From Thermotoga neapolitana DSM 4359 (lineage in GTDB: Bacteria; Thermotogota; Thermotogae; Thermotogales; Thermotogaceae): a stretch of 64,000 bases of DNA. The translations under genes were made by a program, and so were the position numbers. Under the pieces are notes generated by a model. That model saw only the letters and a list, made by a program, of their open reading frames with translations, did no database searches and was not told where the DNA came from. The DNA is taken from assembly GCF_000018945.1 (NCBI RefSeq), contig NC_011978.1:1820563-1884562 (forward strand), given 5' to 3'. Each line of letters starts with the position of its first letter. The stretch's first letter is position 1. Shown piece by piece: positions 39,174-47,977 of this stretch.

Positions 39174-40040
39174 TCACACCCTCTCTCTCTTTATGAGGAT
39201 GTCTATTCTTCTGAACTCTCTTCTCAGTCTTTCCAGTTCCTGCTGGTATCTTTCCTCCAGTTCTTTCATCTTCGCTTCCCACTCAGAACGGGTGATCTCG
39301 CCGTTTCTGAGTCTTTCGTTGAGCAGGGCTTTTTCTGCGTTTATCTCGTTTTCAAGGTCTTTTATCTTCTTCTTTATCTCCCTGTCCCCAAGACCTATCG
39401 GATAGAATCTATCGGGGTTGTAGAAGAAGTCTATGTTGAATCGACCAAGTTTGATATCGGCAGCCCTTTCGATCATTCTCTTTTCCTTCAGTTCCGTCAG
39501 GAAGAAATTCACCACACTCGCCGCTCTTGCACTCGAAAGATGCCAGTTGGAAACGTAAATAGAATTTGGAAGAACTGGCCTGTCGTCTGTGTAACCGAAA
39601 ACCTCCAGCACGTTCGTGGTGTGTTCTATGACGATCTGTCCCACCTTTGCCAGAAGGTCCTTCGCTTCAGCCGTGAGTTTAGCGCTTCCTGTCTCGAAGA
39701 ATACCATGTCCTTCAAAATTATGAGGGTTCCTTCGTCTCTTTCTTCCACCGTGATCTTCCCTTTGTATTCTTCGGACAATCTCATGAGTTCTTGATATAT
39801 TCCTCTTTTCGAGGTGATAAGGGGTTCTTCGTTTATGCTCCTTCCTCCCATCAAAACACTCGGTGGTTGCCCACTTAAAGCAATTCTGAGTCCCACCGCC
39901 ACCTGCTGGAACTTACCGGGACTGATGGTGGACATGGAGATAAGGGCCACAAAGAACGTGAGCAACAGTGTCACCATGTCCGAATAGGTGGTCATCCACT
40001 GAGGTGATCCCTTCTGTTCTTCCTGTTTCTTTGCCATCAC
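39174..40040 (-). CDS. motB: Flagellar stator protein MotB
   Basis: 288 residues. The single membrane helix has the proton/sodium-binding Asp (about residue 21) in TTYSDMVTLLLTFFVALISM. The OmpA-like peptidoglycan-binding domain spans about 95-225, with FETGSAKLTAEAKDLL and FGYTDDRPV. The last about 60 residues are a coiled coil beyond the usual end. GTG 40040 overlaps the motA stop (GTGA) with GGAGG 7 nt upstream. Confidence 0.96.
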   Translation of the reverse strand: MMAKKQEEQKGSPQWMTTYSDMVTLLLTFFVALISMSTISPGKFQQVAVGLRIALSGQPPSVLMGGRSINEEPLITSKRGIYQELMRLSEEYKGKITVEERDEGTLIILKDMVFFETGSAKLTAEAKDLLAKVGQIVIEHTTNVLEVFGYTDDRPVLPNSIYVSNWHLSSARAASVVNFFLTELKEKRMIERAADIKLGRFNIDFFYNPDRFYPIGLGDREIKKKIKDLENEINAEKALLNERLRNGEITRSEWEAKMKELEERYQQELERLRREFRRIDILIKRERV

Positions 40041-40825
40041 GCAGCAGCCTCCTGAGAGGCAGCCTCATAGGCTCTTTTTTCTTTCTCAGGCAAGAAGGAC
40101 TTCAGTTTCTCCTCCAGTATCCTGGGGTTTTCTCCTGCCTGAATCGAAAGAACCGCCTCCAGAATCATTCTCTTTTCCATGACGAGAATGTCTCTTCTCT
40201 TTTTTATCTTCTCCGCCATGGGGAGAAACACACCGTTTGCCAGAATAGCACCGTAGAGTGTCGTTATGAGCGCCACTGCCATTGACGGCCCCAGAGTTTC
40301 CGGGTTGTTCAAAGATTTCAACATCTGAATGAGTCCTATGAGCGTTCCTATCATACCGAACGCCGGAGCGTACGCACCGGCAGATTCCAAAACCGCCCTT
40401 TCTCCGTCCAGTTCTTCTTCAAAGAGTTCAAGTTCTGTCTCCATCATGTTTTTCAAAAGATCAGGATCTGTTCCATCGACCACGAGTTGAAGCGCCTTTT
40501 TCATGAACGGATCTTCGATGCTTTCGAGGTTTTCCTCCAGAGAAAGAAGTCCTTCTCTTCGTGCCTTCTCTGAGAAGGAAACCATCGTCTGTATGAGTGA
40601 AGTGTGATCTATTTTTGGTTCCCTAAGTGTGGAGAACATGATGTTTATGATTCTGAAAGCCCTGTCTTTTGGATGTGCCACCATTGTAGCCGCTATGGAG
40701 CCAACGACGGTTATGAAGAGTGAAGGTATGTTTATGAAGGCCGCAAAATCTCCTCCACCCGTTGCGATTCCTATGAAGAGAGCCGCTATCACAAGAGCCA
40801 GCCCCATCAGGGTTGCAAGATCCAT
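40037..40825 (-). CDS. motA: Flagellar stator protein MotA
   Basis: 262 residues with four membrane helices: LATLMGLALVIAALFIGIA, SLFITVVGSIAATMVAH, APAFGMIGTLIGLIQML, and MAVALITTLYGAILANGVFL. The family motif GGGDFAAFINIPS is at the first periplasmic loop. With MotB it forms the torque-generating ion channel. ATG with GGGCAGGTGATCCC upstream. It is coupled to motB. Confidence 0.97.
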   Translation of the reverse strand: MDLATLMGLALVIAALFIGIATGGGDFAAFINIPSLFITVVGSIAATMVAHPKDRAFRIINIMFSTLREPKIDHTSLIQTMVSFSEKARREGLLSLEENLESIEDPFMKKALQLVVDGTDPDLLKNMMETELELFEEELDGERAVLESAGAYAPAFGMIGTLIGLIQMLKSLNNPETLGPSMAVALITTLYGAILANGVFLPMAEKIKKRRDILVMEKRMILEAVLSIQAGENPRILEEKLKSFLPEKEKRAYEAASQEAAA

Positions 40826-40829
40826 GGGA

Positions 40830-41033
40830 TCACCTGCCCTGCTCTTTCCACCAGTTGAAGATCTTTCTCTTGTATTCTATCACCCTCCGGACAACCTCTT
40901 CCACGGGCTCTTTCACGATGTACTTTCTACCGTTCACAAGGGTGATCGTTGTATCGGGCAGTGCTTCGATGGTTTCTATGAGATCGGCGTTCAGAACAAA
41001 CCACTTACCATCGATCTTTGTGAGCCTGATCAT
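40830..41033 (-). CDS. flbD: Flagellar protein FlbD
   Basis: 67 residues: MIRLTKIDGKWFVLNADLIE followed by LPDTTITLVNGRKYIVKEP and a basic C-terminal helix. This is the short FlbD of spirochaetes and Firmicutes, always placed between flgE and motA as here. Its molecular role is not well defined. It lies 6 bp after flgE. Confidence 0.93.
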   Translation of the reverse strand: MIRLTKIDGKWFVLNADLIETIEALPDTTITLVNGRKYIVKEPVEEVVRRVIEYKRKIFNWWKEQGR

Positions 41034-41039
41034 TTCTCA

Positions 41040-43319
41040 TCATCTCTTGATGTTCACAAGTTCGTTTAGAATCTGATCCGCCGTGGTGATGACGCGTGCG
41101 TTCGCCTGGAACCCTCTCTGGGCAACGATCATCTTGGTGAATTCTTCTGCAAGGTCCACGTTGGACATCTCAAGGGCCCCGGGAATCAGAGTACCCCTTC
41201 CACCACTTCCAGGTGCTCCTATTTTGGGAACCCCACTGTTGGAAGACACAGCGTACAGGGAATTTCCCACTTCCATCAAACCTGCTGGATTGTTGAACAC
41301 CGCAAGGGCGATCTGTCCAAGAACGTCTGTTAATCCGTTGCTAAATGTTCCAATGATCTCTCCCTGCTCGTTTATGGCGAACGACTCCAGAACACCCATG
41401 GGGTTTCCGTCCTGCCACGGGATGTTCACGGTGCTGTCACCGGAGAACTGGGTGATTCCGGAAAGATCCGCTGTTATTGTGACTACACCGTCACCATTCT
41501 GACCTGTGTCGAACTGGATCGTTCGAAGTTCATCGCTGCTAAGCGCGTAGGAAGAAGAACCAGAATCGTAGTAAAGTCCTCTGTACTGAACAGGTCTTCC
41601 GGACTCGTCGAACTCCACAAGACCTGCTATGTAATTATTTCCGCCCACACCTGTGCTTCCGTTTTCGTCCACAAGAGTCACGGGTTCTCCGCTTGCTGTG
41701 TACGCCCTCCAGATCCACGCGTTCTTGAAAGATTCAGATCCTATGGTTGTGTTCCCGAGTCTGATGAACTCATAGTACACAGTGTATTCATTTCCAAGAG
41801 AGTCGTAAACCTGAACGGCAGTGGTGTACCTTGGAGAGGTGTAGTCGACCTGAACGAAGTTCGTTGGATTGTCTGCCTCGTAGAACCTGGGCTCGCCAGA
41901 GGTGGGTATGACGAGTTCAGCACCAGGGGCTATTGTGAGAGATGATGATAAAAACGTTACTGTGTAATCGTTCCCGGAAGTTATGTCAGAATCGGAAATT
42001 GTGAAACTACCATTTGAAACTGTGGTCGTTCCGTTGTAGACTTCATTCCCAGAAGAGTCTCTAACTATCACCTGATAGTTTCCATCAGAAAGTGTGGTGG
42101 TCCCTTCGATGATTCCGTTGGCTGTTGTGGTCTGAGATTCAGAATAAAGAATCACCGTGTAATCGTTCCCGGAAGTTATGTCAGAATCGGAAATTGTGAA
42201 ATTGCCACCTGAAACATCTACCGTACCACTGTAAATAACATTTCCAGAAGAATCCAGAACTGTCGCATTGTAGTTTCCATCTGAAAGTGTGGTGGTTCCC
42301 GAAAGGCTGCTATCAGTGTTGGCTGTCACAGTTTGGTAATCAGAATTAAGCATTACGGTGTAATCATTACCACCGACAATATTGGGATCAGAGATTGTGT
42401 AACTACCATTTGAAACATCCACTGTACCATTGTAGACCACATTCCCAGAGTTGTCTAAAACTACCGCCTGGTAAGTGCCATCTGAAAGTGACGTGCTCCC
42501 CGTGATGCTTCCATTGGCTGTTATAGTTTGAGAATCAGCATATATCCCCGCCTCTTCCACCCTTCCAAACTCGTTGAACACCGCATAACCACTCACGTCC
42601 GCCGTTCCATCGTTGTTAACATCGATTCTCATCGTGTACCTTTGAGAGGAACTGAAAGGGTCTGTTCCAAGGTCTCCGGCTGTCTTTTCGAACCACACCC
42701 GAACGTCGTGATCAACTCCGCTGTCGTCCGTCAGGGTGATGGTGAAAGAGCCAGGTCCCACGTTGGAGTTGAGATTTCCTTCAAATCTCACGTTCGACGT
42801 TTTCTTTGCGGGCATCGTCATTCCTGCACTGATAACAAGATCTCCGATCGGTCTGTTGGTGTCTATGTACCTTTCGCCCGTTTCGGGATCCTGAACGGCC
42901 GTCCATCCCTGAACCTTGTAACCCGTTGATGTCTGAATCAGATTTCCATTGCTGTCCAGTGTGAATGCCCCCGCCCTCGTGTAATAGTAGGCGTTACCAT
43001 CGGATACGATGAAGAAGCCATCGCCCTGTATGGCAAGGTCTGTTTTCACACCCGTGTTCTGGAAAGACCCCTGCGTCATGATCTTGTCGATGCTTGCCAC
43101 CTGGGATCCAAGGCCGATCTGCATGGGATTGGTTCCTCCTACGCTTTCCTGTGGAGCTCTGCCCGCCTTGATCGTCTGGGCAAGCATCGTCTCGAAGTTC
43201 ACCCTCGAAGCCTTAAACCCCACCGTGTTCACGTTGGAGATGTTGTTTCCTACAACATCCATTGCAACCTGGAAGTTCTTGAGCCCTGTGATACCGCTGT
43301 AGAGAGACCTCATCATCAC
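41040..43319 (-). CDS. flgE: Flagellar hook protein FlgE, enlarged by internal repeats
   Basis: 759 residues, much longer than the usual about 400. The N terminus is classical (RSLYSGITGLKNFQVAMDVV and GNNISNVNTVGFKASRVNFE), with ITFLIQGDGFFIV-like LAIQGDGFFIVSDG and the C-terminal MSNVDLAEEFTKMIVAQRGFQ with NARVITTADQIL. Between about residues 255 and 465 are three tandem imperfect repeats of 65-67 residues (see the repeat entry), predicted beta-rich and exposed on the hook surface. It forms the universal joint of the flagellum. flgD precedes it by a 4-bp overlap. Confidence 0.95.
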   Translation of the reverse strand: MMMRSLYSGITGLKNFQVAMDVVGNNISNVNTVGFKASRVNFETMLAQTIKAGRAPQESVGGTNPMQIGLGSQVASIDKIMTQGSFQNTGVKTDLAIQGDGFFIVSDGNAYYYTRAGAFTLDSNGNLIQTSTGYKVQGWTAVQDPETGERYIDTNRPIGDLVISAGMTMPAKKTSNVRFEGNLNSNVGPGSFTITLTDDSGVDHDVRVWFEKTAGDLGTDPFSSSQRYTMRIDVNNDGTADVSGYAVFNEFGRVEEAGIYADSQTITANGSITGSTSLSDGTYQAVVLDNSGNVVYNGTVDVSNGSYTISDPNIVGGNDYTVMLNSDYQTVTANTDSSLSGTTTLSDGNYNATVLDSSGNVIYSGTVDVSGGNFTISDSDITSGNDYTVILYSESQTTTANGIIEGTTTLSDGNYQVIVRDSSGNEVYNGTTTVSNGSFTISDSDITSGNDYTVTFLSSSLTIAPGAELVIPTSGEPRFYEADNPTNFVQVDYTSPRYTTAVQVYDSLGNEYTVYYEFIRLGNTTIGSESFKNAWIWRAYTASGEPVTLVDENGSTGVGGNNYIAGLVEFDESGRPVQYRGLYYDSGSSSYALSSDELRTIQFDTGQNGDGVVTITADLSGITQFSGDSTVNIPWQDGNPMGVLESFAINEQGEIIGTFSNGLTDVLGQIALAVFNNPAGLMEVGNSLYAVSSNSGVPKIGAPGSGGRGTLIPGALEMSNVDLAEEFTKMIVAQRGFQANARVITTADQILNELVNIKR
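41935..42545 (-). repeat. Three tandem repeats within flgE
   Basis: A unit encoding SDGNYxxxVxDSSGN, YxGTxxVSxGxFTISD and ITSGNDYTV occurs three times. The shared GNDYTV-encoding segment ends at 41962, 42157 and 42358, so periods are 195 and 201 bp. The two downstream copies (lower coordinates) share a near-identical stretch of over 35 bp, pointing to recent duplication or conversion. Confidence 0.9.
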
Positions 43320-43987
43320 GCATCACCCTCCTGGGAGATCTCCAGAATGGAATCAACGGGATAGAGCGAACCGTTCACCAGAACGAAACCTTCACCGTTT
43401 TTTATCTGAACAGCCTCAACCAGACCACCTTCCATACCGCCTATCTCCTCAAGCCCACTCGAGGTGACTTTGTACACATGGTAAGTGTAAGTCCCGTCTT
43501 CCACACTGACACCGTTATCGTCCCTGCCGTCCCACTGCCAGCCGTGTACACCCGCTTCAACACTTCCCAGGTCTTCTGTTCTCACCAGGTTACCGTTTTC
43601 ATCCAGGATCTGAATCACAACGTTTGCATCCTCGTCAAGATTGAATATGATGCTGTCTGCTTCTCCGTCTTTCAGATTCACCTCGTTGTTCTTCACCACG
43701 ACGTATTTTCCTATCAGAGACGCAAGTTGAGCGGGATTCACGCTCGTTTGCGCCTCAACAAAGTCTTTCACAGCACTCGTGAGGTTTGTGATCTGTTCCA
43801 GACTGGTCAGTTGCGACAGTTGCGAGATCATGTCCTTTGTCTCCATGGGTTCCAGAGGATCCTGCATCTCCAGTTCTTGAAGGAGAAGTCTGAGAAAAGC
43901 ATCTTTATCGAGTGTTTTGCTGGCAGTGTAATTTGTTCTCACACCCTGAAGCGTCGAGTAATAGATGTTTCCAAGATCGTATATCAT
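43316..43987 (-). CDS. flgD: Flagellar hook capping protein FlgD
   Basis: 223 residues. The conserved N-terminal export/scaffold region has DKDAFLRLLLQELEMQDPLEP and MISQLSQLTSLEQITNL. The C-terminal half has the FlgD Ig-like/Tudor domains with HGWQWDGRDDNGVSVEDGTY. It caps the growing hook. It overlaps both fliK and flgE by 4 bp. Confidence 0.96.
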   Translation of the reverse strand: MIYDLGNIYYSTLQGVRTNYTASKTLDKDAFLRLLLQELEMQDPLEPMETKDMISQLSQLTSLEQITNLTSAVKDFVEAQTSVNPAQLASLIGKYVVVKNNEVNLKDGEADSIIFNLDEDANVVIQILDENGNLVRTEDLGSVEAGVHGWQWDGRDDNGVSVEDGTYTYHVYKVTSSGLEEIGGMEGGLVEAVQIKNGEGFVLVNGSLYPVDSILEISQEGDA

Positions 43988-45882
43988 GTCTTCACCCCCT
44001 CGATGAATTCCTCAAAGGAAACTTTCTCACCACTGTGTCTTCCTCCATTTTTTTGTTCTCGTCGACCCTCTTTCGCACTCCCTTCGTTGTTTTCCTGGTA
44101 AAGATAGTCATCTTCTTCTCTTTCAACGTAGACCTGAGCGTTCAGGCCTTTCTCGTTGAATCGATCCACCAGTTTGGGTATCTCATGCTCAAGAACGTGC
44201 TTTGCTTCCTCTGATTGCACCCTGAACACGATCTTCAGGTCGTTGTTTTCCTTTGTGATGGTGATCTCCAGTTTTCCAAGTCTTGGGGGTTCCAGGTCTA
44301 TCGTTGCTCTTTCCTGCTTTTGAACGTACATCTTTTCCACTATCCTCGGTACACTCTGAAGATCCGTCCCTTTTACTTCTCTCAACGGATAAGCGCTTTT
44401 TGCCCTCTCACGTGTGATCATCTCCTGGACTCTTCCATCTGTTAATTCTCTAAAACTCATCAGTTTTCCTTTTTCTTCGTATTTCAAAGATATCTCCTTC
44501 AGATCTCTTTTCAGTTCGTTCCCTGAGAAGTCTTTTTCCTTCGATGTTTCACCACCTGACGGTTCCTTCACAACCTCGCTTTTTCCCTGAATTGAAGACC
44601 TTTTGAATTCAACGTGTTCACTGGAAGGCTGTTTTTCATTGCCTCCAATTTTTATCTCAAGCGTGCTGATATCTTTTCCAGTTTCTGTCAAACTGGTGAT
44701 GATCTTTTCTTCCTTCACGTGTGTCACTTCTGTTTCCGATGGCTTCTGTTTCAAAATGCCATCTTGCTGGGGTGTTTCCTGAACCACGCTTTCTTTCTGA
44801 TCTACAGGAATTTCCCCTGAGATCGTTTCTGCTCTGGGCCCAACGGTTGTTTTTTCCTTTACAGGTATGAACGTTCTTTCAGAAACAGGGTAGGCACTTT
44901 CTTTCGAAGCGGTTTCCACATTCTCAGGAGAGATCTTTAAAACATGTTCAACGCTCTGTACGGTTTTGTCCTGAAGCTTTCTACCGTCTGGCAGGCTCTC
45001 GTTTGAAACGTGTGAGGAATTTTTTTCCGTTCTCTCTTTTTCTGAAATCATCCTTACTGGTACAGTTTTTCCGATTATTGAATCATTTCGTGAAGTGCTC
45101 GCATCAGAAACGCGCTTGAAATTTACTGGTCCCTGAGCCTGAACATTATGCTCTTTCCTTCCCATCATACCTTCACTACCTGTTGTTCTAATTTCTTTGA
45201 TCTCTTTTGCTACCGAGATATTCTTCTGACTGAGATCGTTTTTGAGAGGAAGATAAGAACCCCTTTTTTCTGACAGCAGAACATCTTCAGGTTCAACATT
45301 TCTGGGAAGAGCATTCTCCTTGGATCTCACATCTTTTTCCGTCGAAACAGAATCAGCGGGGATTTTCGTATCGAGAAGGCTTTTAATATCAGCAGGAATT
45401 TTCTTTGAAGATACAAATACACGAGCCATCCTGTTCTCGTTAACTCTCATGTTGCTGTCCATTGTTTTTTTCAGAGAAACAGATATATGAGTTCCATCAT
45501 CGAAAAGAGAGATTCCATCCTCTGGATAACCCGTGAGATCACGCTCGATTTCTGAGATTTTTTTCGTATCTTCAGGAATTTCCACATCTGTGAAGGACGT
45601 ATCTGGTTTGTCCTTTTCAGATGCTTTCGCCCTGTAATTACGGATGTGATCGAAAAGCACAGAGTAACGAGAAAGCAGAACGTTCGCTTCTTCTCCTTTC
45701 TGTTGCTTCTTCCCTTCTTCAGTAAAAACGAAAGGTTTTGATTGAACTTCTTTTTGAACTTCTTTCTTCTCAGTGAGTATCTTCTTCTCGTCGAGAAGAA
45801 CCGATAGAAATTTTCCTTTCTTTTCCTTTTGAAGTGTTCTCATCAAATTGAGAAGGCCCTCTTTCAGAAGTGTTATCCTCAT
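43984..45882 (-). CDS. fliK: Flagellar hook-length control protein FliK
   Basis: 632 residues. The first about 510 are polar, charged and poorly ordered, typical of the ruler part. The conserved C-terminal domain (about 525-600) contains LEPPRLGKLEITITKENNDL and the helix following it, as in FliK. It measures hook length and switches export specificity. The long hook protein and long FliK may go together, but this is conjecture. It overlaps flgD and the motE-like gene by 4 bp. Confidence 0.9.
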   Translation of the reverse strand: MRITLLKEGLLNLMRTLQKEKKGKFLSVLLDEKKILTEKKEVQKEVQSKPFVFTEEGKKQQKGEEANVLLSRYSVLFDHIRNYRAKASEKDKPDTSFTDVEIPEDTKKISEIERDLTGYPEDGISLFDDGTHISVSLKKTMDSNMRVNENRMARVFVSSKKIPADIKSLLDTKIPADSVSTEKDVRSKENALPRNVEPEDVLLSEKRGSYLPLKNDLSQKNISVAKEIKEIRTTGSEGMMGRKEHNVQAQGPVNFKRVSDASTSRNDSIIGKTVPVRMISEKERTEKNSSHVSNESLPDGRKLQDKTVQSVEHVLKISPENVETASKESAYPVSERTFIPVKEKTTVGPRAETISGEIPVDQKESVVQETPQQDGILKQKPSETEVTHVKEEKIITSLTETGKDISTLEIKIGGNEKQPSSEHVEFKRSSIQGKSEVVKEPSGGETSKEKDFSGNELKRDLKEISLKYEEKGKLMSFRELTDGRVQEMITRERAKSAYPLREVKGTDLQSVPRIVEKMYVQKQERATIDLEPPRLGKLEITITKENNDLKIVFRVQSEEAKHVLEHEIPKLVDRFNEKGLNAQVYVEREEDDYLYQENNEGSAKEGRREQKNGGRHSGEKVSFEEFIEGVKT

Positions 45883-46793
45883 TCTTTCTCCTCCAGAAGT
45901 TCCATCGCGTTCTGTACAATGTACTGAACCAGAGCGGAAGCACGTTCCCTGTCCATCATGGAAAGGATGATCCTCAGAGTTTCAGGATCCACGTTTTCTT
46001 TCTTCAAAAACTCAACGGCCACATCGGGTGAAACATTGTTCAGAGCGTCCGCCACAACCTTCAGGTACGTCTCCCTTGAGAACAACTGCGCCTCTTTTTT
46101 CGTCATCTCCTCTATCGAACTCTTCGCCTGCTCCATGAGAGATTCCAGTCTTTCTATGGTGTTGTCCACCCCGACCATCATCTCCATCACCCTGGCGGCC
46201 TTCTGGGGATTCACACCTGAGAGGGCCTCCAGAAATTCACCGGCGTAGGTGGGATCTGTTCTTTTGAATATCACCGCAAGCGTTTTGTCATCCACGTTGT
46301 TCAGAGCGCTTGCAAGATTTCTTGGATCTGTGTTCAAAAGCACGTTTACAAGCTCGTCTACCTGCTTTTTGTAAGACTCCAATCTGTTCTTCTCTTCGAT
46401 CAGCTGGCTCTTCAGGGATTGAACCTCCTCAAGCATTTTATCGACAACGGATTTTTGAGTCTCCATCACCTTCATCTTCTCTTCTATTTCCTTTCCTTTT
46501 CTGGTGAGTTCCTCTATCTTCTGCGTGTAGATCTCTATGTACCGCTGGTAGATCCTGGAGTAATATTCGGCAGGGCTTTCTGCCCTGAGCGGCTGATAGG
46601 TGATCCTGTCCTTCAAAAAGGGAACCTTGGAGGCAAGAAAGGCAATGTAACTCCTCCAGTCTTCGAAAGGAGACATCCTCCCACCGTACATCCTGTTGAT
46701 CTCAAAAGAGATGTAGCCGTACATAAAAAGAATTATGAGAACAAGAAGCGTTACAAGAAACGCTACAAAAAAACCTTTTCTTTTTCCAGGCAA
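45879..46793 (-). CDS. MotE/FlbB-like flagellar protein (membrane helix, coiled coil, MgtE-N domain)
   Basis: 304 residues: N-terminal membrane helix (FFVAFLVTLLVLIILFMYGY), a long coiled coil (about 85-155) and two helical MgtE-N type repeats with NTDPRNLASALNNVDDKTLA and LSGVNPQKAARVMEMM. This is the MotE/YlxF family encoded before fliK, thought to act with MotC or in export of rod/hook parts. The start is TTG 46793 with GGGAGGT upstream. It is the first gene of the flagellar operon. Confidence 0.82.
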   Translation of the reverse strand: MPGKRKGFFVAFLVTLLVLIILFMYGYISFEINRMYGGRMSPFEDWRSYIAFLASKVPFLKDRITYQPLRAESPAEYYSRIYQRYIEIYTQKIEELTRKGKEIEEKMKVMETQKSVVDKMLEEVQSLKSQLIEEKNRLESYKKQVDELVNVLLNTDPRNLASALNNVDDKTLAVIFKRTDPTYAGEFLEALSGVNPQKAARVMEMMVGVDNTIERLESLMEQAKSSIEEMTKKEAQLFSRETYLKVVADALNNVSPDVAVEFLKKENVDPETLRIILSMMDRERASALVQYIVQNAMELLEEKE

Positions 46794-46813
46794 AGTGCAT
46801 CTACCTCCCTCGA

Positions 46814-46831
46814 TTCCATACTTCTATGGAA
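46814..46831. promoter_or_regulatory. Inverted repeat between the flagellar operon and a divergent gene
   Basis: TTCCATA, a 4-base centre CTTC, and TATGGAA form a perfect 7-bp inverted repeat in the 80-bp divergent region. It could be an operator for the flagellar operon. For the plus strand a TAGAAT at 46856-46861 with TCGACG 16 bp upstream is a possible promoter. Confidence 0.4.
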
Positions 46832-46873
46832 ACTCGACGTTTTCCTACGAGATGATAGAATAGACTGGGGGGC

Positions 46874-47347
46874 GTGAATGTGGGGAAAATTCCTGTCATA
46901 AAAAGAAGCGGAGAAGTCGTTTACATCGATCAAAGCTCACTGAAGATCTTTTCGAGGGATTTTTCGACTTCTCAGAGAGTCGAAAAATCTTTTTATCTTG
47001 ATAGTTTCAAAATAGAGTCTCGCGGAAAGAAGTACCATGTGGAGATCGTGCTGAAGAGTTCTGATGGAGAGAAGATCTCAGGAAGGAGCGAGGGAGCAGG
47101 AACGGAGAAGAATCTTCCAAAACTCGTTGGAGAGGCGGTGGTGGATGCCTTCAACATCGAAGAGGACATCTCAATAGACGACATAAGAACCGTTTCTCTT
47201 GCCGGAAAAGAGTTCGTCTTCGTACACGTTACCTTCTTCAGAGATGGGAAAGAAAGATGGAAAATAGGAATTTCCCTTCTGGAGAAAGATTTTTTGAGTT
47301 CGGTGATCTCTTCCGTGATAGATGCCCTGTCGGGTATAGTACAATAG
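46874..47347 (+). CDS. Unknown protein, paralogue of the next gene
   Basis: 157 residues, no signal peptide or membrane helix. The last about 100 residues share with the next gene the pattern SxGAGTxxNLPxLVGEAV, AFNI, DDIRTVSLAGKEFVFVHVTF. It lacks the N-terminal domain of its neighbour. I do not recognise the family. GTG 46874 follows a GGGGGG site. It is divergent from the flagellar operon and may share its control. Confidence 0.7.
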   Translation: MNVGKIPVIKRSGEVVYIDQSSLKIFSRDFSTSQRVEKSFYLDSFKIESRGKKYHVEIVLKSSDGEKISGRSEGAGTEKNLPKLVGEAVVDAFNIEEDISIDDIRTVSLAGKEFVFVHVTFFRDGKERWKIGISLLEKDFLSSVISSVIDALSGIVQ

Positions 47348-47380
47348 TAGGTAAGAACGCATCGAGTGGGGGGTATTTCG

Positions 47381-47977
47381 ATGAGTGCGAAGACTCTGGA
47401 AGATGTCATATCGAAGATTTCCGGTGTCATTTCTGTGAAGGTGATAGAAGAAGACGGCCAGCCAAGAGAGATCCACGTCATAGCAGATCCTTCCAGAAAT
47501 CCAAAGCAGATAGTGCGGGACATCGAGACTGTAGCACTCGCATCTCTTGGAATGAAACTGGACAGAAGGATCATCAGCGTGGCCCAGCTCAGTCAGGGGA
47601 GGGTCTCTCCTTCTCAGTCCTACGAGATCTCATCCATCGAGGTGAAAAGCCTTGACAGAAAAAAGCAGGTGAGGGTCACAATAAACAATCTCTTCGAAGA
47701 TGAAGAACTGGTCGGTGAATCCGTCGGAGCGGGCACCTCAACGAACCTTCCAAGACTCGTTGGGGAAGCGGTCATAGAGGCCTTCAACATCGATTCTCCC
47801 GTTTCAGTGGACGACGTTCAGAGGGTCTTCCTTGCTGGAAAGGAGTTCGTCCTGGTTCATCTCACTGTTCAGGACGACGAAAAAGAGAGGGCAGAAGTGG
47901 GGGTTGCTCCACTTGAAGGAGACTTTCTGAAAGCCGTTGCAAAGGCCACACTCAGGGTGGTGAAGGACCTCGCCTAG
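47381..47977 (+). CDS. Unknown two-domain cytoplasmic protein, paralogue of the preceding gene
   Basis: 198 residues. The N-terminal part (about 1-65) has ISKISGVISVKVIEEDG, IHVIADPSRNPKQIVRDIE and LDRRIISVAQL, an alpha-beta unit. The C-terminal about 110 residues repeat the domain of the gene before it (GAGTSTNLPRLVGEAVIEAF, LAGKEFVLVHLT). ATG 47381 has GGGGGGT at 6 nt; the frame to 47366 is less likely. No function known to me. The end overlaps the convergent aminotransferase by 4 bp. Confidence 0.75.
   Translation: MSAKTLEDVISKISGVISVKVIEEDGQPREIHVIADPSRNPKQIVRDIETVALASLGMKLDRRIISVAQLSQGRVSPSQSYEISSIEVKSLDRKKQVRVTINNLFEDEELVGESVGAGTSTNLPRLVGEAVIEAFNIDSPVSVDDVQRVFLAGKEFVLVHLTVQDDEKERAEVGVAPLEGDFLKAVAKATLRVVKDLA

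Noticed and set aside
41935..42545. Repeats in flgE considered as a CRISPR or mobile element
   Set aside because: They keep one reading frame, encode a repeated protein unit and have no spacers or transposase.
46874..47977. Naming the two paralogues as flagellar or chemotaxis proteins
   Set aside because: Only proximity supports it; no flagellar motif is visible, so they are left as unknown.
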